Shown: in pieces, positions 14,141 to 22,036 of the stretch
Position numbering within the stretch: the stretch's first letter is position 1
Layout of the letters: each line of letters opens with the position of its first letter
Notes under the pieces: generated by a model
The model's database searches: none
What the model was told of the DNA's origin: nothing
The model's input: the letters and a program-made list of their open reading frames with translations, nothing else
Translations under genes and position numbers: made by a program
Assembly: GCA_028278225.1 (NCBI GenBank)
Contig: JANQEU010000104.1
Span: forward strand, 1 to 64,000
From: Cyclobacteriaceae bacterium
Lineage (GTDB): Bacteria; Bacteroidota; Bacteroidia; Cytophagales; Cyclobacteriaceae
Direction of reading: 5' to 3'
Length of the DNA: 64,000 nt

Positions 14141-16782
14141 AGGGATTGAGGTCTATATTCCTGGTTTGCTCCCTGCTGGTTTGTAGCTCCATTGGGGCCC
14201 AGGATGTCCTTTATCGGATCGAGTGTGTCGATCTGTCCATTATACAGGTCCTGAAGCAGTTGGAAAGGGAATATGCCCTGAAGTTTTCCTACGATCCCCG
14301 TGAAATGCGCAGGTATAACATCACATTAAACTTCAAGTCGAACAACCCTGATCTGATCGTTGAGGAGTTGATCAGGGAGCTGCCCTTCCGCGCTCAAATG
14401 GTCAAAGGCGTCTATCTGCTCATACCGGATAAAAGCAAGGACGCCTACAGGCTGCTGACCGGTAAGGTGCTGGACGCCAGCTCGGGTGAGCCCCTGGCAT
14501 TCGCTCATATTCAATCCCGGGAAAACGCAGGGACCATTTCCAATCTGAACGGCACATTCTCGTTGCAAAACATGGATGATTCATTGAATATTACCGTAAC
14601 TCATGTGGGATACAAATCTTTAAATCTTACTGTAAAACCTCATCTGAAAACACTGGAAATAAACCTTCAGCCAGATACCGGGATCTTGCCTGAATTTATC
14701 ATCACCCGTGATCAAAATTTACCGCAATACAGCAGTATCAGCCGTCATCAGATCAATCCAAACCAGGTCCGCTCTCTTCCGAACCTTGGTGAAACCGATC
14801 TGTTCAAATCCTTACAGCTATTACCTGGTGTGAAAGCAACTGACGAGTCAAGCTCCGGTCTGTCCATCAGGGGAAGCTCCCCTGATCAGAACCTCGTATT
14901 GTTCGATAACCTCACGTTGTATCATATCGATCACTTTTTCGGGATTTTTTCAACCCTGAATCCATTTATTGTTGATAGGATCGACTTGTACAAGGGTGGT
15001 TTTGACGCCAAATACGGAGGTCGGCTGTCATCCGTCATCGACGCACGGTCCAGGGTCGGCAATCGCAATGAATTTAAGGCCGGTGTCAACATAAATACCG
15101 TCAGTATCAATGCGTACATGGAAACGCCCCTGGCAAAGAAGAGTTCCCTGATCCTGGCCTATCGACGTTCCTTCCAGGAAATATCGAGGAGCAATCTTTA
15201 CAATCAGTTCATTCGCAAAAACAGGGTAAATCTCATAGACTCCACCGACCCCTACCTGGATGGGGAAAGTATCACAATGGAACCGGATTTCTACTTTGAC
15301 GATTTCAGTTCCAAGTTACGCATCCGTCCAACAGAAAATTCGTTTCTCGACCTGAACCTGTATTTCAGCAACGATGTCTACAATGGTATTTTTGAAGAAG
15401 GTGACGATTTTCTCACCTTTTCGATCTTCGATGATGCCGGCTGGGGCAATGTAGGAGCCGGTGTCAACTGGACGTGGTTCAAAGGACATGATATTTCCTC
15501 CTCGCTGATCGCAAGTCTTTCGGAGTATCACAGCACCTCCACCTTCTCTTTTGTGGAATCCTACCGGAATCCTGACCAGTTTACCGGAAGTGCTGACAGC
15601 GCGGTGATTTTTGATATAGACACAACCATCTATTTTGAGGATTATCACAAGGAAAATTACGTGACTGACCTGTCGCTCAAGTGGGAGAGAAACCAGGTGC
15701 TGGATGATGAAACTTCCTTTTCACTGGGAACAGAGCTGAATGTTCTCAATTCCGAATACTCCATGACTTACTTCCAGGATTTTAATGAAACATTTTCGGA
15801 GACAGGGTTTATCGCCTCGGGCTACACACAGTACGATTTTGTTCCCGGCAACTGGAAATTTAATATCGGGCTGCGAGGCAGTTACTACAACGTAACCGAC
15901 AGCTACCAGTTCGAACCACGACTCAGAGCCAGTTACAACGTCAATAACGCCCTGAGTGTAAAGTCCGGATGGTCCGTTCATCATCAATATATCAATCAAC
16001 TGTCAATTTCTCCTTTCGGAAATAGCGATCAAAACTATTGGGTGCTGGCCGACGACGAAATTTATCCATTGATGAGAAGTCGTCACCTGATTGCGGGATT
16101 TGACCTTGAGCAGGACCCATGGACACTGGATGTGGAAGTATACCATAAAAAAAGCCAGGGGATCATTATATCGGAATTCGTTTTATTTTCAGCATTCAAC
16201 GGACTTGACTTCAGCGAGTTTGAGGACCTTGTCATTGATGGAAACAATGAATCCTCCGGCATAGACCTGCTCTTGAAAAGAACAACCGATACGCATACTT
16301 CGTGGCTTAGTTATAGCATTGCCCGGTCCCGAAACAGTATACCGGTAGTAAACGGAGGAAGCTCCTACCCTGCAAATCATGATCAACTGCATGAGATTAA
16401 CTTCGCGCACGTCTATAAACTGGACAACTGGGAATTCAGCACGGTCTTCATTTACGGATCGGGTATCCCCTATACCCCTCCCGGACAGAATGAACTGTTT
16501 GATCCGGTATTGTATGATCTGACAGCAATCAATTCGCTAAGATTACCAGACTACCACCGTCTGGACCTTTCAGCCAAAAGGAAAATGGATATTGGCAAGT
16601 TCAGCCTCGAAGCAGGGCTTACGATCTTCAATCTCTACAACAGGAAAAATATAAAATCCCGGCGTTTCGGGGTATTGTTTGAGTTTGATGATGACTTCGA
16701 ACCCGTCGATTCACACTTTGTCCCTATTGATGTAAGGCTTCTGGGGCTTACGCCGAACTTTTTCCTCAATCTCAGATTTTGA
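14137..16782 (+). CDS. TonB-dependent receptor with STN signalling domain
   Basis: An 881-residue outer-membrane receptor. Signal peptide, residues 1-21 (LVCSLLVCSSIGAQ); STN domain about 25-95 (FSYDPREMRRYNITLNFK); CarboxypepD_reg-like domain about 108-190 (TGKVLDASSGEPLAFAHI); plug about 215-320 with LQLLPGVKATDESSSGLSIR and DKYGGRLS-like motif KYGGRLSSVIDA; then the 22-strand barrel ending in FFLNLRF. The TTG start overlaps the TGA of fecR (TTGA), suggesting coupling. The STN domain marks it as a signal-transducing receptor for the upstream FecI/FecR pair. The ligand is unknown; there is no SusD partner, so it is not a typical glycan pair. Confidence 0.9.
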   Translation: MKGLRSIFLVCSLLVCSSIGAQDVLYRIECVDLSIIQVLKQLEREYALKFSYDPREMRRYNITLNFKSNNPDLIVEELIRELPFRAQMVKGVYLLIPDKSKDAYRLLTGKVLDASSGEPLAFAHIQSRENAGTISNLNGTFSLQNMDDSLNITVTHVGYKSLNLTVKPHLKTLEINLQPDTGILPEFIITRDQNLPQYSSISRHQINPNQVRSLPNLGETDLFKSLQLLPGVKATDESSSGLSIRGSSPDQNLVLFDNLTLYHIDHFFGIFSTLNPFIVDRIDLYKGGFDAKYGGRLSSVIDARSRVGNRNEFKAGVNINTVSINAYMETPLAKKSSLILAYRRSFQEISRSNLYNQFIRKNRVNLIDSTDPYLDGESITMEPDFYFDDFSSKLRIRPTENSFLDLNLYFSNDVYNGIFEEGDDFLTFSIFDDAGWGNVGAGVNWTWFKGHDISSSLIASLSEYHSTSTFSFVESYRNPDQFTGSADSAVIFDIDTTIYFEDYHKENYVTDLSLKWERNQVLDDETSFSLGTELNVLNSEYSMTYFQDFNETFSETGFIASGYTQYDFVPGNWKFNIGLRGSYYNVTDSYQFEPRLRASYNVNNALSVKSGWSVHHQYINQLSISPFGNSDQNYWVLADDEIYPLMRSRHLIAGFDLEQDPWTLDVEVYHKKSQGIIISEFVLFSAFNGLDFSEFEDLVIDGNNESSGIDLLLKRTTDTHTSWLSYSIARSRNSIPVVNGGSSYPANHDQLHEINFAHVYKLDNWEFSTVFIYGSGIPYTPPGQNELFDPVLYDLTAINSLRLPDYHRLDLSAKRKMDIGKFSLEAGLTIFNLYNRKNIKSRRFGVLFEFDDDFEPVDSHFVPIDVRLLGLTPNFFLNLRF

Positions 16783-16823
16783 TCTTAGAAAAAATCAAAA
16801 ATTTCTAAAAATTTTCTTGTTGT

Positions 16824-16851
16824 CGGTAGGGTAATTTTAGTGATGCCTGTA
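16824..16851 (+). promoter_or_regulatory. ECF (FecI-type) promoter before the lipoprotein gene
   Basis: CGGTAGGGT at 16824-16832, a 13-bp spacer, then CCTGTA at 16846-16851; identical blocks and spacing to 12648-12675. ATG of the lipoprotein gene is 30 bp downstream. The lipoprotein gene therefore probably belongs to the same sigma regulon. Confidence 0.65.
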
Positions 16852-16881
16852 CCATAGTCAAACATTAAATTATTAACATTT

Positions 16882-17877
16882 ATGAAAACTGGAAAATTAA
16901 TTATTGTGGGAATGATGCTGCTGGCAGGTATCAGCTTTTATGCCTGTGAGGAGTCAGCGCTGAATGGTGAAGATCCTGCCCTCCCCGACACCGGGAAAGA
17001 TCCCAACAACAATGTACAACGTACCTTGAATGGGTCTGATTTTTCCCTGGACGAGGTTCGTACCATGCTGATGGATCTTGGCATTGGAGGACCGGTTGCC
17101 CCGTTTATAGCTTCCGGAAGTACATCCGGGAGAAGCGAGGGACAGCGATCCATACTAAGGGCTAAAAGCACAGGGAGTGGAAATGCAAGAACGGAAAATG
17201 AAGTGTGCTATTCCGAAACTTACACTGAATATGAGGACGGCAGTTATGTATGGGAAATCGACTTTGGGTCCGGATGCGAACTGGATGACATGGATCTTAC
17301 AGGTAAGATCACCGGGAAAGGAATTTTTACGGAAAACTCGTTTACGGACACGATCACCTATATCGATTTCGGTTCGACTGATTTTGCCATGAATGGCACC
17401 GAGATCATTTCCGGCACCTGGTCGATGCCCGAGTTCTGGGATGAAGAATTTGCTTATGACTCAACAGGTGATGGTGAGGAGGTCTGGGACCTTATTGAAT
17501 CGACCTATGAGTTCTATTCAAATCTTGAGGTCACATTCATTGAGGACGATATCTCCTACTCCGGCACATGGATATCCGAGGGAAAGGAATCAATGGACGG
17601 AAATGGCTGGACCATAGAAGTACTTCACGATGTGGCAGAGTTTGACAACGGGGAGCGTTTTGAGGTTGAAGTCACCGTACCGCTTTATATGGACTACAGT
17701 TGTGAAGACGCCTACTTTGCCATTTTCGTAAGTGGCGTGGAGATCGAGACATGGACTTACGAGGGAGAATCCGGTGAGGAGATCATAGACTACGGAGATG
17801 GGGAATGCGACACGCTGGCAGAGATAACTGCAGACGGGGAAACTGAAATTGTCGATCTGGCGGACGAGTGGTATTGA
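16882..17877 (+). CDS. Acidic lipoprotein of unknown function, co-regulated with the TonB-dependent receptor
   Basis: A 331-residue protein with a lipoprotein signal peptide (MKTGKLIIVGMMLLAGISFY, Cys22 in FYAC). The mature part is very acidic and contains paired cysteines (VCYSETYTEYE with SGCELDDMD; YSCEDAYFA with GECDTLAEI), suggesting disulfides and a beta-rich fold with repeated segments such as SGTWSMPEF and SGTWISEGK. No known family was recognised. It sits 99 bp after the receptor gene with its own ECF-type promoter and is followed by a strong terminator. It may be a surface lipoprotein that helps the receptor capture its substrate; this is inference. Confidence 0.7.
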   Translation: MKTGKLIIVGMMLLAGISFYACEESALNGEDPALPDTGKDPNNNVQRTLNGSDFSLDEVRTMLMDLGIGGPVAPFIASGSTSGRSEGQRSILRAKSTGSGNARTENEVCYSETYTEYEDGSYVWEIDFGSGCELDDMDLTGKITGKGIFTENSFTDTITYIDFGSTDFAMNGTEIISGTWSMPEFWDEEFAYDSTGDGEEVWDLIESTYEFYSNLEVTFIEDDISYSGTWISEGKESMDGNGWTIEVLHDVAEFDNGERFEVEVTVPLYMDYSCEDAYFAIFVSGVEIETWTYEGESGEEIIDYGDGECDTLAEITADGETEIVDLADEWY

Positions 17878-17951
17878 ACAGCATAAATTTCCAAAACAGC
17901 GGAAAATGACAAATTAGTTTTTGTTCATAGGGTAGTCATTTTTTGGCTGGA

Positions 17952-17982
17952 ACCCAGGGGGATTCCCCCTGGGTGTTTTTTT
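17952..17982 (+). terminator. Rho-independent terminator
   Basis: ACCCAGGGGG (17952-17961) pairs perfectly with CCCCCTGGGT (17965-17974) across a 3-nt loop, followed by G and seven T. It ends the FecI/FecR/receptor/lipoprotein region. The gene-free stretch 17878-18224 otherwise contains one copy of a dispersed hairpin repeat and no gene. Confidence 0.9.
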
Positions 17983-18016
17983 GAAGGATCCACTCGTTGG
18001 ATCCGGAGCCTTGTAT

Positions 18017-18090
18017 GTGCTGTCGGATCTTTCAATCTCTTATATTACCCAGGGATAAGGTAGAAAAACCTGACTTCATATCAAACACTG
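18017..18090 (+). repeat. Dispersed hairpin-bearing repeat, copy 1
   Basis: Starts GTGCTGTCGGATCT, contains a small stem AGGT-agaaaa-ACCT and ends near TATCAAACACTGA. It matches 18913-18985 in the same orientation at moderate identity. Confidence 0.45.
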
Positions 18091-18224
18091 ATACCCGTAC
18101 TCTCGGATCATGCTGTACAACCCTTCACGAATCCATGGATTTTGCTACCTTCATGGCTGTTTTGTCAAAGCCCGGGGCACACACCAAACCCTGAGGATAT
18201 AAATAATCGATAAAAAGTGTATCA

Positions 18225-18875
18225 ATGCAGAAGACCATTAAGGGTGTGATTTTTGATTTAGACGGAACCATCGCTAATACCCTTCCTTTGTGTATCGCAG
18301 CATTCCGAAAGACCATGGAACCGCTCACTAAACACCCATTAACGGATGATGACATTACAGCGATGTTCGGACCCACCGAGGAAGGAACAATAAGATCACT
18401 TGTTCCATCCTATTACAATCAAGCTATTTCGGATTTTCATAAAAACTATGCCGAACTTCATTCGATGTGTCCCGAGCCATTCAAAGGAATCACAGAATTA
18501 TTGATTGAGCTTCGAAACAAAGGCGTGAAATTGGCCATGGTCACGGGCAAAGGACCGCGCAGCGCAAACATTTCACTTGACCAATTCGGTTATAATCATT
18601 ATTTCGAACGATTGGAAACAGGCTCTCCGGACGGACCAAACAAACCCGCCGGACTGATGAATATACTTAATGAATGGCACGATCTGACAAGGGATGAAGT
18701 AATATATGTTGGTGATGCACCCAGTGATATTATTGCGTGCAGGGAAGTTAATTTACCGATAATTTCAGCTTGCTGGGCCGAAACCGCTCAACCCTCGAAA
18801 ATTGAAAAATTAAACCCGAACCATATTTTTTATGATGTCCCTGCGTTTTCCAGGTGGTTAATGAACGTAACCTGA
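18225..18875 (+). CDS. HAD-superfamily hydrolase (phosphoglycolate phosphatase-like)
   Basis: A 216-residue cytoplasmic phosphatase. Motif I is FDLDGTIANT (nucleophile Asp11, acid Asp13), a helical cap follows (residues about 20-85), motif II is AMVTGKGPRSA, motif III Lys is in GPNKPAGLM, and motif IV is VGDAPSDIIAC. This cap and motif order is that of subclass IA phosphatases such as phosphoglycolate or pyrophosphate phosphatases; the substrate cannot be told. The gene is flanked on both sides by copies of the same hairpin-bearing repeat. Confidence 0.85.
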   Translation: MQKTIKGVIFDLDGTIANTLPLCIAAFRKTMEPLTKHPLTDDDITAMFGPTEEGTIRSLVPSYYNQAISDFHKNYAELHSMCPEPFKGITELLIELRNKGVKLAMVTGKGPRSANISLDQFGYNHYFERLETGSPDGPNKPAGLMNILNEWHDLTRDEVIYVGDAPSDIIACREVNLPIISACWAETAQPSKIEKLNPNHIFYDVPAFSRWLMNVT

Positions 18876-18912
18876 CAAGCTGACTTTTATTTTGACGTGT
18901 CTCACATTGGGA

Positions 18913-18985
18913 GTGCTGTCGGATCTCTCGAACTGACAGACATGTAAATTACTTAGTCAGGTCGAAAGACCTGGTCTCAAGTCAA
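18913..18985 (+). repeat. Dispersed hairpin-bearing repeat, copy 2
   Basis: Starts GTGCTGTCGGATCT. It contains CAGGTC-GAAA-GACCTG (18958-18973), a perfect 6-bp stem with a GNRA tetraloop; copy 1 keeps a related but different stem at the same place. Located after the HAD gene. Confidence 0.5.
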
Positions 18986-19084
18986 TGATGGAGACAAATA
19001 GATGGCGGATTCACTAATTTTGATAACGGTTTGGAAATCCGGGTAATTACCGCTGTCTCCCGGATGTAGGTACAACTCCTCATA

Positions 19085-19738
19085 ATGAGAACAAGCAAGA
19101 AAGATCATATAAGAAACGCCGTTGTTGCAGGTGCCAATCTGATACCGGTAGCAGGTGGAATATTGGGTGTCATACTGGATAAATATCTTCCATCAGAACT
19201 GGAGACCAGGAAAAACAGGCTCATAGAAGATATTTCCAATGACCTTGAAGAAGTGAAAGAAAAAGTATCGGTGGACTGGCTTCAGAGTCCGGACTTCATC
19301 TCCATATTCATGAAAGCATTTCGCGGAGCAATTGAAGAAAACAGGCATGAAAAGATCATATCCTTCAGAAATATCCTCATAAATACCGCTATTTCGGAGA
19401 CGGATGAATTTGATGAGGTTACTTTCTACATCAGGCTGGTAAACGATTTGACCGTTGATCAGATACGGGTACTTCATCACGTATACAGTGGCAGGATCGA
19501 AGGAGGTTTTGATACCAAAAACGAAAACAACGTTTATCGGGAATTCCAAAATATTTGGCCTGCTGTTGATCAAAGCTATTTAATGGCATGTATAACTGAG
19601 TTAATCAGGTTTAACTTAATATCCTCATCCAACAAACTCCTGAAAGAAAAGAAGACAAATAAGGGTCATGTGCTTACTGGTTTTGGGGAAAGATTTGTTA
19701 AATACATATTCTCTCCCATTCAAATTTCCCCAAACTGA
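19085..19738 (+). CDS. Unknown protein with N-terminal Gly-rich hydrophobic segment
   Basis: A 217-residue protein not assigned to a family. Residues about 10-35 are hydrophobic and Gly/Ala-rich (AVVAGANLIPVAGGILGVIL), a possible membrane-inserting hairpin rather than a signal peptide. Residues about 40-65 are a charged, probably coiled-coil helix (RKNRLIEDISNDLEEVKEK). The rest is alpha-helical and includes RNILINTAISETDEFDEVTF, SYLMACITELIRFNLISS and a C-terminal KGHVLTGFGERFVKYIF that resembles a winged-helix ending. It is 6 bp upstream of another unknown gene, so the two are probably co-transcribed. A stress or defence role is only a guess from the membrane-plus-sensor layout. Confidence 0.6.
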   Translation: MRTSKKDHIRNAVVAGANLIPVAGGILGVILDKYLPSELETRKNRLIEDISNDLEEVKEKVSVDWLQSPDFISIFMKAFRGAIEENRHEKIISFRNILINTAISETDEFDEVTFYIRLVNDLTVDQIRVLHHVYSGRIEGGFDTKNENNVYREFQNIWPAVDQSYLMACITELIRFNLISSSNKLLKEKKTNKGHVLTGFGERFVKYIFSPIQISPN

Positions 19739-19744
19739 TTACAG

Positions 19745-20242
19745 ATGATAATAAAATTCAGGAAAGGAATTGACAAGCCGGGCACACTTACCTGCGTGAG
19801 GCCTGACGGGAGTACAACCTGGACAAAATTACATCCGGGAATCGAGATGCATGATTTTGCCCACTTTGTGGTGGAGACAGAATTGGGATTTCCGAATGCT
19901 TTTTACGGAATCGTCGCCAAAGGATTTGATATTGGAGATTTTGAACTGCCCCGGGAGCAACGTCCGGTGGCGTTGAAACCGGTTAACCTGCCAGTTGAGG
20001 CGCTGCAAACCGAGCATATTGTGAACCTGCTGCAAACCCGCTTTCCCAACTCCAATCAAGATCTTGACTTCATCACCACGCTCAAAAACATATTAACGGA
20101 AAAGGAAATTGATTTTCCCAAGGTTTTGGATCAGGAAAAGTTAAACCGGATCAACGAGAGACTAAGAGATCTGCTTTTCAAATGGAATGAGCTGGAAAAT
20201 GGAGGAACACTGGAACTCGAATTTGATCCATTGCCAAAGTAA
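19745..20242 (+). CDS. Unknown cytoplasmic protein paired with 19085
   Basis: A 165-residue protein without signal or membrane segment. The N-terminal half looks like a mixed alpha/beta domain: FRKGIDKPGTLTCVRPDGST, TKLHPGIEMHDFAHFVVETE and AFYGIVAKGFDIGDFELP. The C-terminal half is helical (LRDLLFKWNELENGGTLELE). HDFAHF-VVE resembles metal-binding His/Glu spacing, but this is not conclusive. It begins 6 bp after the preceding unknown gene. After its TAA the same frame stays open for 38 more codons (see the separate entry). Confidence 0.6.
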   Translation: MIIKFRKGIDKPGTLTCVRPDGSTTWTKLHPGIEMHDFAHFVVETELGFPNAFYGIVAKGFDIGDFELPREQRPVALKPVNLPVEALQTEHIVNLLQTRFPNSNQDLDFITTLKNILTEKEIDFPKVLDQEKLNRINERLRDLLFKWNELENGGTLELEFDPLPK

Positions 20243-20359
20243 GAACTGCCTGGCAACAAGGAGCGTGGAAATGAGTATGTTAACGGACTCCACAATGAGA
20301 ACGTCCGCACAGGGCTGAACCAGTTTGTCAACTATTGGGGAAAAGCTCTCGTAAACTAA
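20243..20359 (+). other. Short coding-like stretch in frame after the upstream stop
   Basis: Thirty-eight codons without a start, in the same frame as the preceding gene, ending at TAA 20357-20359. The composition is protein-like (EYVNGLHNENVRTGLNQF, then VNYWGKALVN). It may be a decayed gene tail or a former extension of the upstream gene. No family recognised. Confidence 0.3.
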
Positions 20360-20377
20360 GAAAACCAATAGTTTGAA

Positions 20378-21901
20378 ATGCCTCAGAAATTCAGCCCCCT
20401 GATCATATTTGTCTGTCTATCAGTTTTTGCCTCTCCCGCCATATCGCAAACCAATTCCATGGGTAAAATGCAGAAGCCCGTTTTTGTCTCGTTGAAGGAG
20501 GGACGACTGGCAACTGACGGCGGCATGTCCCGGGGAGTTGCCTGGGGTGATTTTGATAATGACGGGGACCCCGACCTGTATGTTGCCAATTCCGGAGGTC
20601 AGTGGAATGCTTTCTATCGGAATCAGGGAAATGGTAAATTCAGGAAAATGACAGAAACGGCGCGTAACTCACTGGCAGAAGTTGTCATACACGGTGGTCA
20701 GTCCCAGGGCGTAAACTGGGTGGATTACGATAATGACGGGGACCTGGACCTTTATGTGGTCAGTCGCGGGGATGAGGCCAACCTGTTGTTCCGAAATGAC
20801 AATGGAAGCGGTTTCAGCAGGATTGTTACCGGGGCGCTTGTCGAGGATAATATCAGTGCCTCAACCGCCTGCTGGGCCGATATCGAAGGAGACGGGGATC
20901 TGGATGTGGTCCTTGTTGGTTACAGCACCAGCCCAAACATGGTCTTCAGGAATCAGGGAAAGGGAGCTTTTGAGCAAATAGAAGACAGTCCCCTGGCAAA
21001 GGGAACGGGCGAAGGGAGGGCCTGTGCCTGCGGAGATGTTAATGATGACGGACTCCCCGAATTTTATATTGCCAATGCGCGAAGGCCAAACTTTTTCTAT
21101 AAAAACCTGGGGGATTGGAATTTTGAAGAAATCACGGAAGGCCATCTGGTAACGGACATAGGTTACTCCTATGGTGTCTCCTGGGCGGATTATGACGGGG
21201 ACGGCGACTTGGACCTTTTTGTGGCTAATTTCGACAAAGAAAACTTTCTGTATAATAACGATGGCAAGGGGAACCTGACCCCGGTAACAGACGGGATCAT
21301 TGCAACCGAAAAAGGAGGAGCCTCAAAAGGCCATTCCTGGGGGGATTATGATAACGACGGAGACCTGGACCTTTACATCGGAAATGGCACTTACAAGCCT
21401 GAAATGGTCAATTTCCTGTATCTGAACAATGGTGACGGAACATTCGAGCAAAATACATCCGGTGAAGTTGCGATCCATGCAGATACTTCGGCAGGTGTTG
21501 CCCATGCCGATTACGATCGTGATGGAGACCTGGATCTTTTTGTGGCTAACTGGGGTAGCAATGACCAGATCAACCGCTTTTACATCAATCAGACGACGGA
21601 TCAAAACTGGCTTACAGTGAGACTTCAGGGCGAATCTTCCAATCGGTCCGGCATTGGGGCCAGGGTCGATCTGCTGGTCTCTATGGACGAAGAAATTAAA
21701 AGTATGAGCAGATGGGTTTACCCGGTCACCGGGTATGGCAGTCAGGATGATTATGAAGTCCATTTCGGACTGGGAAAAACACTGAAAGTTAACTCACTTA
21801 TGATTAAATGGCCTTCCGGACAGGTGGATAAACATACGGAGTTTTCGGTGAACCAACATTTGATTGCGGAAGAGGGTGGGAAGCTATCCGTTGCCAATTG
21901 A
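20378..21901 (+). CDS. Secreted VCBS/FG-GAP beta-propeller with ASPIC/UnbV domain (CRTAC1-like)
   Basis: A 507-residue protein with a signal peptide (residues 1-23, ending AISQ). Seven calcium-binding loops of the type DxDxDGxxD follow, for example DFDNDGDPDLYV, DYDNDGDLDLYVV, DVNDDGLPEFYIA and DYDRDGDLDLFVA, which fits a seven-bladed propeller over residues about 45-395. The C-terminal about 90 residues form the ASPIC/UnbV domain (LTVRLQGESSNRSGIGARVD, GYGSQDDYEVHFGLG, KWPSGQVDKHTEF). Such proteins are exported calcium-stabilised surface or adhesive proteins in marine Bacteroidota. It stands alone. Confidence 0.9.
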   Translation: MPQKFSPLIIFVCLSVFASPAISQTNSMGKMQKPVFVSLKEGRLATDGGMSRGVAWGDFDNDGDPDLYVANSGGQWNAFYRNQGNGKFRKMTETARNSLAEVVIHGGQSQGVNWVDYDNDGDLDLYVVSRGDEANLLFRNDNGSGFSRIVTGALVEDNISASTACWADIEGDGDLDVVLVGYSTSPNMVFRNQGKGAFEQIEDSPLAKGTGEGRACACGDVNDDGLPEFYIANARRPNFFYKNLGDWNFEEITEGHLVTDIGYSYGVSWADYDGDGDLDLFVANFDKENFLYNNDGKGNLTPVTDGIIATEKGGASKGHSWGDYDNDGDLDLYIGNGTYKPEMVNFLYLNNGDGTFEQNTSGEVAIHADTSAGVAHADYDRDGDLDLFVANWGSNDQINRFYINQTTDQNWLTVRLQGESSNRSGIGARVDLLVSMDEEIKSMSRWVYPVTGYGSQDDYEVHFGLGKTLKVNSLMIKWPSGQVDKHTEFSVNQHLIAEEGGKLSVAN

Positions 21902-22012
21902 AGGTAATTTGATTTTAATCACATTTAAAACCTTCTTCCAGCAAATGGAATTGCCAATTTTATCCGTGCCCGGTTTGAGAGTTCGGATTAACTTTAGTCC
22001 AATCATATAAAC

Positions 22013-22036
22013 ATGGAAAACCGGCAAAACTCATGA
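22013..22036 (+). CDS. Seven-codon leader ORF (putative)
   Basis: ATG at 22013 encodes MENRQNS and stops at TGA 22034-22036, which overlaps the ATG at 22033 of the peptidase by ATGA. It may couple translation of the peptidase or be chance. Confidence 0.2.
   Translation: MENRQNS

Noticed and set aside
17926..17951. Third TAGGGTA-like ECF promoter before the terminator
   Set aside because: The second block is poor and a terminator follows at once, so no gene could be transcribed from it.
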